This document shows, piece after piece, positions 53,618-61,130 of a DNA stretch of 64,000 nt; the first letter of the stretch is position 1, and the number at the start of each line of letters is the position of its first letter. The stretch comes from Korobacter sp963703075 (GTDB taxonomy: Bacteria > Acidobacteriota > Terriglobia > Terriglobales > Acidobacteriaceae): the NCBI GenBank assembly GCA_963703075.1, contig OY969786.1, positions 1,984,001 through 2,048,000 of the forward strand. Reading direction: 5' to 3'. The notes below the pieces were generated by a model. It was given only the letters and a program-made list of their open reading frames with translations. It did no database searches and was not told where the DNA came from. A program made the translations under genes and the position numbers.

Positions 53618-54532
53618 TTAGTTGTGCGGGTGTGGTCCGGTGAAGTCGGAGCAGCAAGGCTTCTCGGCGGGACGGAATTCCATGTACTCCACGCGGGTCA
53701 GATCGGGATCGAAGATATTGAACTGCCATTTCCCGTCTTTCCCGAGTGGCGGTTTGTCCTGGTCGCTGCCTACCGGCTTCCACCCATGCTGCTTCAGATT
53801 CGGAACCACCGTGTCGATCTTGTCCACGCCCAGCGAGAAATGGTTGAGCACGCCAAGCTCGTGAGGCGACGGATGCTCGCCCCCGCCCAGCATCTCTTCG
53901 ATCCACACGGTTCCATCGGGAACCTGCAAGGCCACCCACTCCGTGCGTTCCGCAACCATTCCGCCATGCCAGTACGGACGGAAACCCAGGATGTCTTGAT
54001 AAAAGCGCTCTTCGGACGCCCGATCGCGCACCACGAAGCCGACGTGAATAATCTGGGTGGAAGCCGGAGCCACAGCAGCTTTCGCAACCGCATGCGGCTT
54101 TTCCTGGATGAACTCGATCGGTTGACCGGCAGGATCGGTAAGCGCAAACCATCGGCTGCCATCGCGACCATCGCTCACCGCATCGGGAACCTTGATGCCC
54201 TTCGCCCTGAGGTATTGCCGCATGCCTTCCGCGGAGTCGGTTGCAAACGCGATGTGCGCAATCCGGTCCTCGATCCCAGCCGGCGCCTGTTCCAGCTCGA
54301 TTGATTGATGTTCGTTCACTGTGAAGACAGTGGCGGATTCCTTTGTGTAGCCCAACACGCCACCATAGAACTCTCCGGCTTTGGCAAAATCGTCCACGTA
54401 CACTGCGACGTGGGAAAAGCCGGTGATATGCGGTCTCGCAGGGGCGCTGGCCGTGTTCTGCGAAAGTCCGGTCGCGGGAAAGGCGAGTAGGAGAAGGAAA
54501 ATTGAGGAGAACCGCGGCGCATGGGCCATCAT
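53618..54532 (-). CDS. Exported protein with two VOC (glyoxalase/dioxygenase-like) domains
   Basis: 304 residues starting MMAHAPRF, with a signal peptide ending near TGLSQ. First VOC domain at about 37-145 (FSHVAVYVDDFAKAGEFYGGVLGY; DPAGQPIEFIQE) and second at about 160-290 (IHVGFVVRDRASEERFYQDILGF; DPDLTRVEYMEF). Metal-ligand positions (His, Glu) look retained in both. The reaction is unknown. It is upstream of the isomerase gene. Confidence 0.85.
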   Translation of the reverse strand: MMAHAPRFSSIFLLLLAFPATGLSQNTASAPARPHITGFSHVAVYVDDFAKAGEFYGGVLGYTKESATVFTVNEHQSIELEQAPAGIEDRIAHIAFATDSAEGMRQYLRAKGIKVPDAVSDGRDGSRWFALTDPAGQPIEFIQEKPHAVAKAAVAPASTQIIHVGFVVRDRASEERFYQDILGFRPYWHGGMVAERTEWVALQVPDGTVWIEEMLGGGEHPSPHELGVLNHFSLGVDKIDTVVPNLKQHGWKPVGSDQDKPPLGKDGKWQFNIFDPDLTRVEYMEFRPAEKPCCSDFTGPHPHN

Positions 54533-54657
54533 AGACGATCGTTATTCTAGTGCACTTCGAGCCTATCGCGCCTCGATACGCCAACTAAATCTCTGGCGAA
54601 GTGCAGTTCCCCATCGTACACTGGCTGGCGCGAAATTTTCGGCATGGAGACGATCGC

Positions 54658-55161
54658 ATGAGAGCTCGGGTCCACACTGCACTTTGTATTGCGTTATTGG
54701 TTTGCGCCTCGGTCGCACAGCAGTCAAAGAAGCCGGGAGTCGTCGATCCCGCCGATCTGAAAACAGTCGTCCCAACGAATTTCTTCTTCGATGGACTCGT
54801 CGCCTCGGTGCAAAGCCGCAACTCCGGAGCCGCCCGCTTCGATAACGGCAAACTCCTGGTCGCTGCTTTCGTCGACAATTCCGGCTATTCCTCCGATGTC
54901 GCCGCCAAGTATCAAGGCCTCCTGATCACCGAGACCAAGATCAGCATTGGCGCAAACCATCTCGATCCTGGTCAGTACGGGTTCGGCTTCACGAAAGACG
55001 GCAACTTCGTCGTGCTTGACGTCGGCGAGAATGAACTTTTTCGTACCGCCTTCGATGTCGACGACCAGTTGAAGCGTCCCGTGCCTTTCAAGATCGTGGC
55101 GGATGGAGAGAATTACCGTCTCTACGCCGGCAAGAAGTATGTCGTCGTCAGCGCAAAGTAG
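54658..55161 (+). CDS. Secreted protein of unknown function
   Basis: 167 residues from the ATG at 54658 (GGAGA seven bases upstream); an earlier in-frame start at 54601 adds no signal. Signal peptide MRARVHTALCIALLVCASVAQ. The remainder is a compact beta-rich domain (KYQGLLITETKISIGANHLDPGQYGFGFTKDGNFVVLDVGEN). It is found six bases upstream of a sensor kinase gene and could be its periplasmic partner; that is inference. Confidence 0.75.
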   Translation: MRARVHTALCIALLVCASVAQQSKKPGVVDPADLKTVVPTNFFFDGLVASVQSRNSGAARFDNGKLLVAAFVDNSGYSSDVAAKYQGLLITETKISIGANHLDPGQYGFGFTKDGNFVVLDVGENELFRTAFDVDDQLKRPVPFKIVADGENYRLYAGKKYVVVSAK

Positions 55162-55167
55162 TCGCCT

Positions 55168-56514
55168 TTGAATGTTCGCCGCGTGCCTCGTAGCGTAGCC
55201 CAGCGCCGGACTCCGACCCGGGGTTTGTTGCTTGCCCTGGTGGTCATTCTTTGTTCCGTGCTGGTCTATTCAAGGTACATTCGCATCCAGATCACCCACC
55301 TTCGGCAAGTGCAAAGCGATCTGGTCGATCGCAACCGGCGCGACTCGCTGCAACTGCTACGCATTCAAAACAATCTCAACGCTCTCGCCTTGGCCATGCG
55401 CGACATGCTCCAGGGCGATGAGCCCTATCCTCTCAGCGCGTGGCAAAGCCAGTTTCGACGCCTGCGCGTCGATCTCGATGACGCCCTGCAGAAGGAAGAC
55501 CAGCTCGCCGCTGCCCACCGCACTCCGGAACAGCGGCAGTACCTGGCAACCTCCGTCTCGCAGTTCTGGGCGGAAGTCGATCGCGTTTTCACCCTGGCCG
55601 ACAGCAGCGACGAGAAGGCCGCCCGCGCCCTCATCCCGGCATTGCAGACGCGCGAAGCCGGCCTGACCTCGACGGTCGCCCGCCAACTTGTCGAGAACAA
55701 CCAGAACGAAGAGGAGGCGGCGCGCCAGATTGAATCGATCTATGCCGGCGTGGAACATAACGTCTTTCTCTTCCTTGGCGCCACCCTGGCAGCCATCATC
55801 CTCACTGGCGTCCTGATCACCTTCTCCAATCGCCAGCTCTTCGCCCAGTTGGCATCGCTTTCCGAGCAGCGCAGCGAACTGGCGCACAAGCTCATTGCGA
55901 CCCAGGAATCGACCCTGCAATTCATCTCCCGCGAACTGCACGACGAGTTCGGGCAGATCCTCACCGCTATCGGTTCCCTGCTCGGCCGCGCGGAACGCCA
56001 GGCGCCGGCCGGTACCACGTGGGCACGCGACTTACACGAAGTCCGCGAGATGGCGCAAGTCACGCTCGACAACGTGCGCAGTCTGTCGCAGGCGCTGCAT
56101 CCCGTGGTGCTCGACGAAGCGGGGGTGGAGAGCGCCATCGACTGGTACCTGCCGATGATGGAACGGCAAAACGGAATTACCGTACACTACGAGAAATCCG
56201 GAACGCCGGTCGCGATCGCGAGCGCCGCAGGTATTCATATCTATCGCATCCTGCAGGAGGCGCTCAACAATGTGGTCCGGCATTCGGACGCCCGCGAGGT
56301 TTACGTCCACCTGGCATTCCAGCCACAGGAACTTTCGCTGGAAGTCGAAGATCACGGCAAAGGCATGCAGCCCGACCCCGCGAAGCGCGGCATTGGATTA
56401 GTGGCAATGCGCGAGCGTGCCGAGTTGCTGGGTGGCAGCATTCAATGGCTGCCCGTGCAAGGCGGAGGAACCCTGGTTCGCCTCGAAGTTCCGAAGGAGC
56501 GATTAAGCGCATGA
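55168..56514 (+). CDS. Sensor histidine kinase, NarX/DegS type (HisKA_3)
   Basis: 448 residues from a TTG at 55168; a GTG at 55183 is an alternative. Two membrane segments (about 19-36 and 199-220) enclose a 160-residue helical periplasmic sensor. The H-box is FISRELHDEFGQILTAIGS with phosphoacceptor His258, and the ATPase domain has ALNNVVRHSDAREV, VEDHGKGM and GIGLVAMRERAELLGG. It phosphorylates the linked response regulator. Its stop overlaps the regulator start (ATGA). Confidence 0.92.
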   Translation: MNVRRVPRSVAQRRTPTRGLLLALVVILCSVLVYSRYIRIQITHLRQVQSDLVDRNRRDSLQLLRIQNNLNALALAMRDMLQGDEPYPLSAWQSQFRRLRVDLDDALQKEDQLAAAHRTPEQRQYLATSVSQFWAEVDRVFTLADSSDEKAARALIPALQTREAGLTSTVARQLVENNQNEEEAARQIESIYAGVEHNVFLFLGATLAAIILTGVLITFSNRQLFAQLASLSEQRSELAHKLIATQESTLQFISRELHDEFGQILTAIGSLLGRAERQAPAGTTWARDLHEVREMAQVTLDNVRSLSQALHPVVLDEAGVESAIDWYLPMMERQNGITVHYEKSGTPVAIASAAGIHIYRILQEALNNVVRHSDAREVYVHLAFQPQELSLEVEDHGKGMQPDPAKRGIGLVAMRERAELLGGSIQWLPVQGGGTLVRLEVPKERLSA

Positions 56515-57143
56515 AGAAACACAAAATCTCGGTTCTCCTGGTCGACGACCATGCGCTGGTCCGCCGCGGCTTTCGCCTCATGCTCGAAGACGATCCCGAG
56601 ATCTCCATCGTCGCGGAAGCGGGCGATGGCAACGAAGCCGTCAAGCTGGCTGGCGAGTTCCATCCGCACGTGGTGGTCATGGACTGCGCTTTGCCGGGAA
56701 CGAGCGGGATGGACGCCACCCGCCAGATCCGCACCCAGTGGCCCGACATCGCCGTGCTCATGCTCACCATGCACTCCGAAGACACATGGGTCCGCCTCGC
56801 GCTCGATGCCGGCGCGAACGGCTACATCCTCAAGAGCGCCGTCGACCTTGACTTGATCGAAGCAGTCCGCAAAGTCGCCGCCGGGGCGATGGTGCTCGAT
56901 CCCAAGGTCGTGAAACCTGCTGCCCTGAAGGGCGAGAAGAATCTCGGCCTTACCAATCGCGAGCTTGAGGTCCTGCAATTGATCGTCAACGGCAAATCGA
57001 ACAAAGAGATTGCCGGTGACCTCTCGCTCAGCGTCAACACGGTCTCCGTGCATCGCGCCAATATCATGGAGGCGCTCGGCATTCATAACACCGCCGAATT
57101 GGTGGTCTACGCCATCAAGAATGGGCTGGTGACCCTCTCTTGA
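56511..57143 (+). CDS. Response regulator, NarL/FixJ family
   Basis: 210 residues. Receiver domain with acidic D12/D13, phosphoacceptor D58 (VVVMDCALPG), T86 and K108; LuxR-type helix-turn-helix at about 146-205 (LTNRELEVLQLIVNGKSNKEIAGDLSLSVNTVSVHRANIMEALG). It is a DNA-binding output for the upstream kinase. The stop overlaps the start of the next gene (TTGA), coupling the regulator to an exported UnbV protein. Confidence 0.95.
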   Translation: MKKHKISVLLVDDHALVRRGFRLMLEDDPEISIVAEAGDGNEAVKLAGEFHPHVVVMDCALPGTSGMDATRQIRTQWPDIAVLMLTMHSEDTWVRLALDAGANGYILKSAVDLDLIEAVRKVAAGAMVLDPKVVKPAALKGEKNLGLTNRELEVLQLIVNGKSNKEIAGDLSLSVNTVSVHRANIMEALGIHNTAELVVYAIKNGLVTLS

Positions 57144-58831
57144 ATCGTCGCGACTTCCTATACGGCATGGGCATCCTCGGTCTGGCATCTTCTTCGCCGC
57201 GGCTGTTCGCCGAGAACCTTCCCCAGCCAGGGTTTCGCCTCGCCGATGTAACTGGCGCCGCCGGGATCAACTTCAAGCACAACAATGGAGCCTTCGGCGG
57301 CAAGCTGCTGCCAGAAACCCTCGGCCCCGGTTGCGCCTTCCTCGACTACGACCGCGACGGCTGGCTCGACATCCTGCTCGTCAACGGCATGGATTGGAGC
57401 GGTCATCGCAAGCAGCGCTCCACCCTGCAGCTCTACCGCAACAATCGTAACGGCACGTTCACCGACGTGACCAAGCGTGCGGGGCTCGACGTCGAGATGT
57501 ATGGGATGGGCGTGGCCGTCGCCGACTACGACAACGATGGGTTTCCTGACCTGCTCGTCACCTGTGTTGGGCAGAATCGGCTCTTCCACAACACCGGCAA
57601 AGGCACCTTTGTCGACGCCACGAAAGCTGCCGGGCTCGATGGCCGCAATGCCTTGAGCACCTCGGCCGTCTGGTTCGACTTCGATCGAGATGGCTTGCTC
57701 GACCTCTTCGTGTGCAACTACGTGAAGTGGTCTCCGCAGACCGACATCGCCTGCAGCATCGACGGCAAGCATAAGTCGTATTGCACGCCGGAAGCGTATC
57801 GCGGCGAAACCTGCTGGCTGTTCCGCAACCGCGGCAACGGTACCTTCGAAGACGTCACCGCCAAGAGCGGCATCTTCGACTCGAGTTCCAAGTCGCTCGG
57901 CGTTGCCATGCTCGACAGCAACAACGATGGCTGGCCCGACCTGGTGGTGGCGAACGATACCCAGCCCAACAAGCTTTATCGCAACTTGAAGAATGGCAAG
58001 TTTGAGGATGTCGGCGTGGAGGCGGGACTCGCCTTCAGCATGGATGGCAAAGCCCGCGCCGGGATGGGGATTGCGGTGGGCGACTTTGAAAATTCAGGGC
58101 GCCCCGGCATCGCCGTCACCAACTTCGACAACGAGATGATCGGTCTCTACCGGGCCGGCAGCGATGGCAACTTCACCGACGTTGCCTTGACGACCGGCGT
58201 TGGCGGCGCGTCGCGGCGCATGCTCGGCTTCGGCTGCGTCTTCGCCGATCTCAATCTCGACGGCGCCCTCGATCTGATCGCCGTCAACGGGCACATCGAC
58301 GACAGTGTGCGCGCGGTGCGCCGCGATGTCGCCTACGAACAGTCGCCGCAGATTTTTCTCAACAACGGCCACGGCAGCTTTCAGGATGTGGCCAGCGCGG
58401 TCGGCGGCGGCTTTGCTGCGCCCAAGGTAGGCCGGGGGTTAGCGTATGGCGACTTCGATCGCGATGGCGACCTCGACCTGCTGCTCACCACCAATAACGG
58501 ACCGGCGTATCTTTACCGCAACGACCTCGCCAGCGGCAATAAAAGCGTTCGCTTTCACGTACAGGGAACGAAATCAAACCGCGACGGCATCGGCACCGTG
58601 GTTCGCATCGCCTTTGCGGGCATGAGCCAGATGCGCATCGTGCACAGCGGATCGAGCTACCTCTCGCAGTCGGAGCTGCCCGTGACCTTCGGCGTCGGCC
58701 CACACGACAAAGTCGATCGCGTTGAGATCGCATGGCCGAGCGGGCGAACCGAAGAATTCAAGAACCTCGCGACCGCCAAATCCTATCTGTGCACCGAGGG
58801 TAAGGGCTGCGAAGCGCTCGATCATTATTAG
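57140..58831 (+). CDS. CRTAC1-like exported FG-GAP/VCBS and ASPIC/UnbV protein
   Basis: 563 residues from a TTG at 57140. Twin-Arg-type signal (MNRRDFLYGMGILGLASSSPRLFA), then repeated calcium-binding FG-GAP-type blades (DYDRDGWLDILLVNG, DYDNDGFPDLLVTCVG, DFDRDGLLDLFVCNY, DSNNDGWPDLVVAND, DFDRDGDLDLLLTTN) and a C-terminal ASPIC/UnbV domain (RIVHSGSSYLSQSELPVTFGVG...VEIAWPSG). Such proteins are abundant in Acidobacteriota with unknown biochemical role; binding of glycans or matrix is suspected. Overlap with the response regulator gene implies co-translation. Confidence 0.93.
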   Translation: MNRRDFLYGMGILGLASSSPRLFAENLPQPGFRLADVTGAAGINFKHNNGAFGGKLLPETLGPGCAFLDYDRDGWLDILLVNGMDWSGHRKQRSTLQLYRNNRNGTFTDVTKRAGLDVEMYGMGVAVADYDNDGFPDLLVTCVGQNRLFHNTGKGTFVDATKAAGLDGRNALSTSAVWFDFDRDGLLDLFVCNYVKWSPQTDIACSIDGKHKSYCTPEAYRGETCWLFRNRGNGTFEDVTAKSGIFDSSSKSLGVAMLDSNNDGWPDLVVANDTQPNKLYRNLKNGKFEDVGVEAGLAFSMDGKARAGMGIAVGDFENSGRPGIAVTNFDNEMIGLYRAGSDGNFTDVALTTGVGGASRRMLGFGCVFADLNLDGALDLIAVNGHIDDSVRAVRRDVAYEQSPQIFLNNGHGSFQDVASAVGGGFAAPKVGRGLAYGDFDRDGDLDLLLTTNNGPAYLYRNDLASGNKSVRFHVQGTKSNRDGIGTVVRIAFAGMSQMRIVHSGSSYLSQSELPVTFGVGPHDKVDRVEIAWPSGRTEEFKNLATAKSYLCTEGKGCEALDHY

Positions 58832-58892
58832 GGCATCCCCTACCGGGTGTTCGGTTTCTTGTTTTCAAGAGTTTAGCTGTGCAATCCCACGC

Positions 58893-58917
58893 AAAATATT
58901 CCATCCAAAAGAGTTGC
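58893..58917 (+). repeat. 25-nt dispersed repeat, copy 2
   Basis: Starts AAAATATTCCATCC and ends GAGTTGC. With the preceding C it shares 15 identical bases with the copy at 7502-7516. Confidence 0.55.
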
Positions 58918-58921
58918 AAGT

Positions 58922-58946
58922 AAAATATTCATTCGCAACGAGTTAG
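58922..58946 (+). repeat. 25-nt dispersed repeat, copy 3
   Basis: Starts AAAATATTCATTC and ends CGAGTTAG. It lies four bases after copy 2, so the two form a tandem pair. Confidence 0.5.
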
Positions 58947-59052
58947 CGGATCGCGCGTTCAATTATCAAAGAGCATGGTGGGATAGCCCCACATGCGCAG
59001 GTTAGCGGGTGGGATGGGAAGATGTCTGTGAGGGATGAACAGGGTGGATGTG

Positions 59053-59163
59053 ATCCCATTGCACTTTCATTGGGATGCCGTCCCCTGAAGGGGACTTGAG
59101 GGCGGCGGGGATTGCTCCCAGCACTCACGTGCTGGGCTATTGCATGGCGCCCGCGCAGCGGGC
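59053..59163. repeat. Cluster of four short palindromes (REP-like)
   Basis: Hairpins in order: ATCCCA/TGGGAT (59053-59076), GTCCCC-TGAA-GGGGAC (59080-59095), CCCAGCAC-TCAC-GTGCTGGG (59117-59136) and GCCCGC-GCA-GCGGGC (59149-59163). All stems are perfect. Such runs of compensatory hairpins resemble repetitive intergenic elements rather than a terminator, since no T-run follows. Confidence 0.6.
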
Positions 59164-59308
59164 TCTTGGCAGCGCACGAGCTCTTGGGCGTATGCGAGCC
59201 GTTTACTCTCATGAGTTGAAAAAGAAGGACAATTTCACGCCGAAAAAAGGCTTCTAAACAGCAAAATTCAACCAAGAAATGCCGTTTTGATGCACTTATT
59301 TCGAGCAA

Positions 59309-59737
59309 TCAACCGAGCAGTTGACGGACCACGGTGGCGTGATCGAAATAAACCTTTTCGCACACCAAACGCTCGCCTTCGAAAACATAGATGAGCACCG
59401 CCTGGACTTCCATCGCCTTGTCGGTGGGAGCAAGTCCGGCCCAGGTGCCGCGATGGGTGCCCCCGAAGTTGCATTCGACGATGACAGCGGCGTCGGCGTG
59501 ATGGAGGGCGGTAATCTCAAGCCAGAAGTCGGGGAATGCGGTCAGCAACGCGCTAAGCAGGCTCTGGACTGCTTCCCTGCCATCGATGGTGCCACCCATG
59601 GCCGGCACTTCATAACGGGGATGGTGAAAGGTAGCGATGGTGGCGTCGATATCGTGGTGTACCGTCTCCGCCTGGATGTGCGCGTACACAATACTTTCGC
59701 GGAGCGAACGAAGGTTATAGGAGGAAAGAGTGGCCAT
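59309..59737 (-). CDS. SnoaL-like / NTF2-fold protein
   Basis: 142 residues. NTF2-like fold: an N-terminal helical segment, YEVPAMGGTIDGREAVQSLLSALLTAFPDFWLEI, then IVECNFGGTHRGTWAGLAPTDKAMEVQAVLIYVFEGERLVCEKVYFD. This resembles the SnoaL polyketide cyclase-like group, whose members often have unknown substrates. No signal peptide, so cytoplasmic. It stands alone. Confidence 0.88.
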   Translation of the reverse strand: MATLSSYNLRSLRESIVYAHIQAETVHHDIDATIATFHHPRYEVPAMGGTIDGREAVQSLLSALLTAFPDFWLEITALHHADAAVIVECNFGGTHRGTWAGLAPTDKAMEVQAVLIYVFEGERLVCEKVYFDHATVVRQLLG

Positions 59738-59881
59738 GCAGGTTCCCCGAACGGGGGCTGAGTTTACTGAAAAAAGAATGCGGGGGCAAGACCGACGTTG
59801 AGGTCGATTTTCAGAGCTGCAGGACCGGTTTCGGCCCGCAAAACCCGCGACCCGGGCGGTCTCAAGCCCGGGGTGCCGAGC

Positions 59882-60970
59882 CTAGCGCAGGCCGAGGGCG
59901 TGCACCACGTCCGGATCCTGAACGACTTCGTCGCCGTTCACCCGAACCACGCCAAAGCCGCCACGGTAATCCCACATCGTCCAGCCAATGTGATTCGTCT
60001 CCAGCGCGGTGCGGACGGCGGTGAGCCAGCGCAGGCGGTCTTCAGGCTTCGTATGTTCGCGGTAGGCGCCGAACTCGTTACAGATGAGGGGAACGTTGCG
60101 GCGTTTGGCCCAATCGGCCGCGAAAGACATCTCGGCGGAGATGCGCGCCGGATCCCAGTGGCCGAGGGCGTATTCGGTGAGCTGCCAGCGGCTGTAGTCG
60201 TCGGCCTGCTGCGCGGTGAGGGGGGCAATGTTCTCCGGCGTCCCCGGGAAAGGCAGGTCATGCAGTCGCATCCAGTAGGCTGAGCCCCACGAGGCGCCCT
60301 GGTGGGTGAAGATGTGCGGCTCGTAGTAATGGAAGTTGAAGATGAGATTGCGATCGCTGAATTCAGGCAGGCGGACGAGGTCGTCTATATCCGAATAGCG
60401 TGCGCCAGCCACGATGATGGTATGTGTCGGAGCGCTCTGCCGGATGGCCCGGGCCAGCATTTCTTCCATGCCGTTCCAGCGGAAGAAGTCGGAAAGCTCC
60501 GGCTCATTCATCACTTCAAAAAAGAGGCGCTCGGGATCGGCCTTGGCAAAATGTTGGGCTATTTGCGACCAGAGCAGAGCGGCGCGCTCCACGGCATCTT
60601 CGCTGGAGGCGATCTGGCGTTTGTAGTCGCTGCTGGGATGGAGATCGATGATGACGGCGAGATCCTGGGTGAGGGCCCGGTCTACGACTTCGTCGAGCAT
60701 CTGCACACGTTCGCAACTGGCGCCGGTGCGGAAGCATTCGAAGACCTGGGGATCGATACTGATGCGGATGTGATCGAAGCCCATCTTCTTGATGCGGTCA
60801 ATGTCATTGAGCTTGGTGTAGGTACGAAGGCGCTGGGCGCTGTAGTCACTGGACTGGGCAAACCATTCGCTGGTATTAATGCCGCGGCGTAGATGCTGGA
60901 CGCGGTGGAAGGCGGGGGTGTCCTGGGCGAAGAGGGAGACAGAAAGGAACGCGAAGAGTAAAAGACTCAT
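59882..60970 (-). CDS. Secreted glycoside hydrolase family 5 (endoglucanase/mannanase-like)
   Basis: 362 residues from the ATG at 60970 (GAGG upstream); a longer frame to 61057 lacks a signal. Signal peptide MSLLLFAFLSVSLFAQ. TIM barrel with GINTSEWFAQSSDYSAQRL, HIRISIDPQVF, VIIDLHPSSDY, FFEVMNEPELSDF with the acid/base Glu, FNFHYYEPHIFTHQGASW, and PLICNEFGAYREH with the nucleophile Glu. It hydrolyses beta-glucan or related chains; exact specificity unknown. Same strand as the GH116 gene 160 bases upstream. Confidence 0.92.
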   Translation of the reverse strand: MSLLLFAFLSVSLFAQDTPAFHRVQHLRRGINTSEWFAQSSDYSAQRLRTYTKLNDIDRIKKMGFDHIRISIDPQVFECFRTGASCERVQMLDEVVDRALTQDLAVIIDLHPSSDYKRQIASSEDAVERAALLWSQIAQHFAKADPERLFFEVMNEPELSDFFRWNGMEEMLARAIRQSAPTHTIIVAGARYSDIDDLVRLPEFSDRNLIFNFHYYEPHIFTHQGASWGSAYWMRLHDLPFPGTPENIAPLTAQQADDYSRWQLTEYALGHWDPARISAEMSFAADWAKRRNVPLICNEFGAYREHTKPEDRLRWLTAVRTALETNHIGWTMWDYRGGFGVVRVNGDEVVQDPDVVHALGLR

Positions 60971-61051
60971 GAGGTCCTCGGGATCATGTAATTCTACTTG
61001 GGTGTGGGGTCGTACTAGAAGACAGTGGCAATCGGAGTTAAGAAAGAAGAC

Positions 61052-61080
61052 CCCCACCCTTCGCTGCGCTCAGGATGGGG
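61052..61080. repeat. Imperfect intergenic hairpin
   Basis: CCCCACCCT and AGGATGGGG pair with one mismatch around an 11-base GC-rich loop. It lies between the GH116 stop (61131) and the GH5 start (60970). No T-run on the minus strand; may be another dispersed palindrome. Confidence 0.4.
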
Positions 61081-61130
61081 CACCCAGAGAATTCATTGAA
61101 TGCGAACAGTGTTGCGACCCACAGTCAAGT

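Larger units (their letters stand above)
58832..59308. other. Intergenic region rich in repeats and hairpins
   Basis: About 480 bases with no convincing gene. Holds two copies of the 25-nt repeat (58893-58917, 58922-58946) and four consecutive hairpins (59053-59163). The remainder near 59165-59308 is AT-rich and unremarkable. The 3' ends of the CRTAC1 gene and the SnoaL-like gene face each other across it. Confidence 0.6.
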
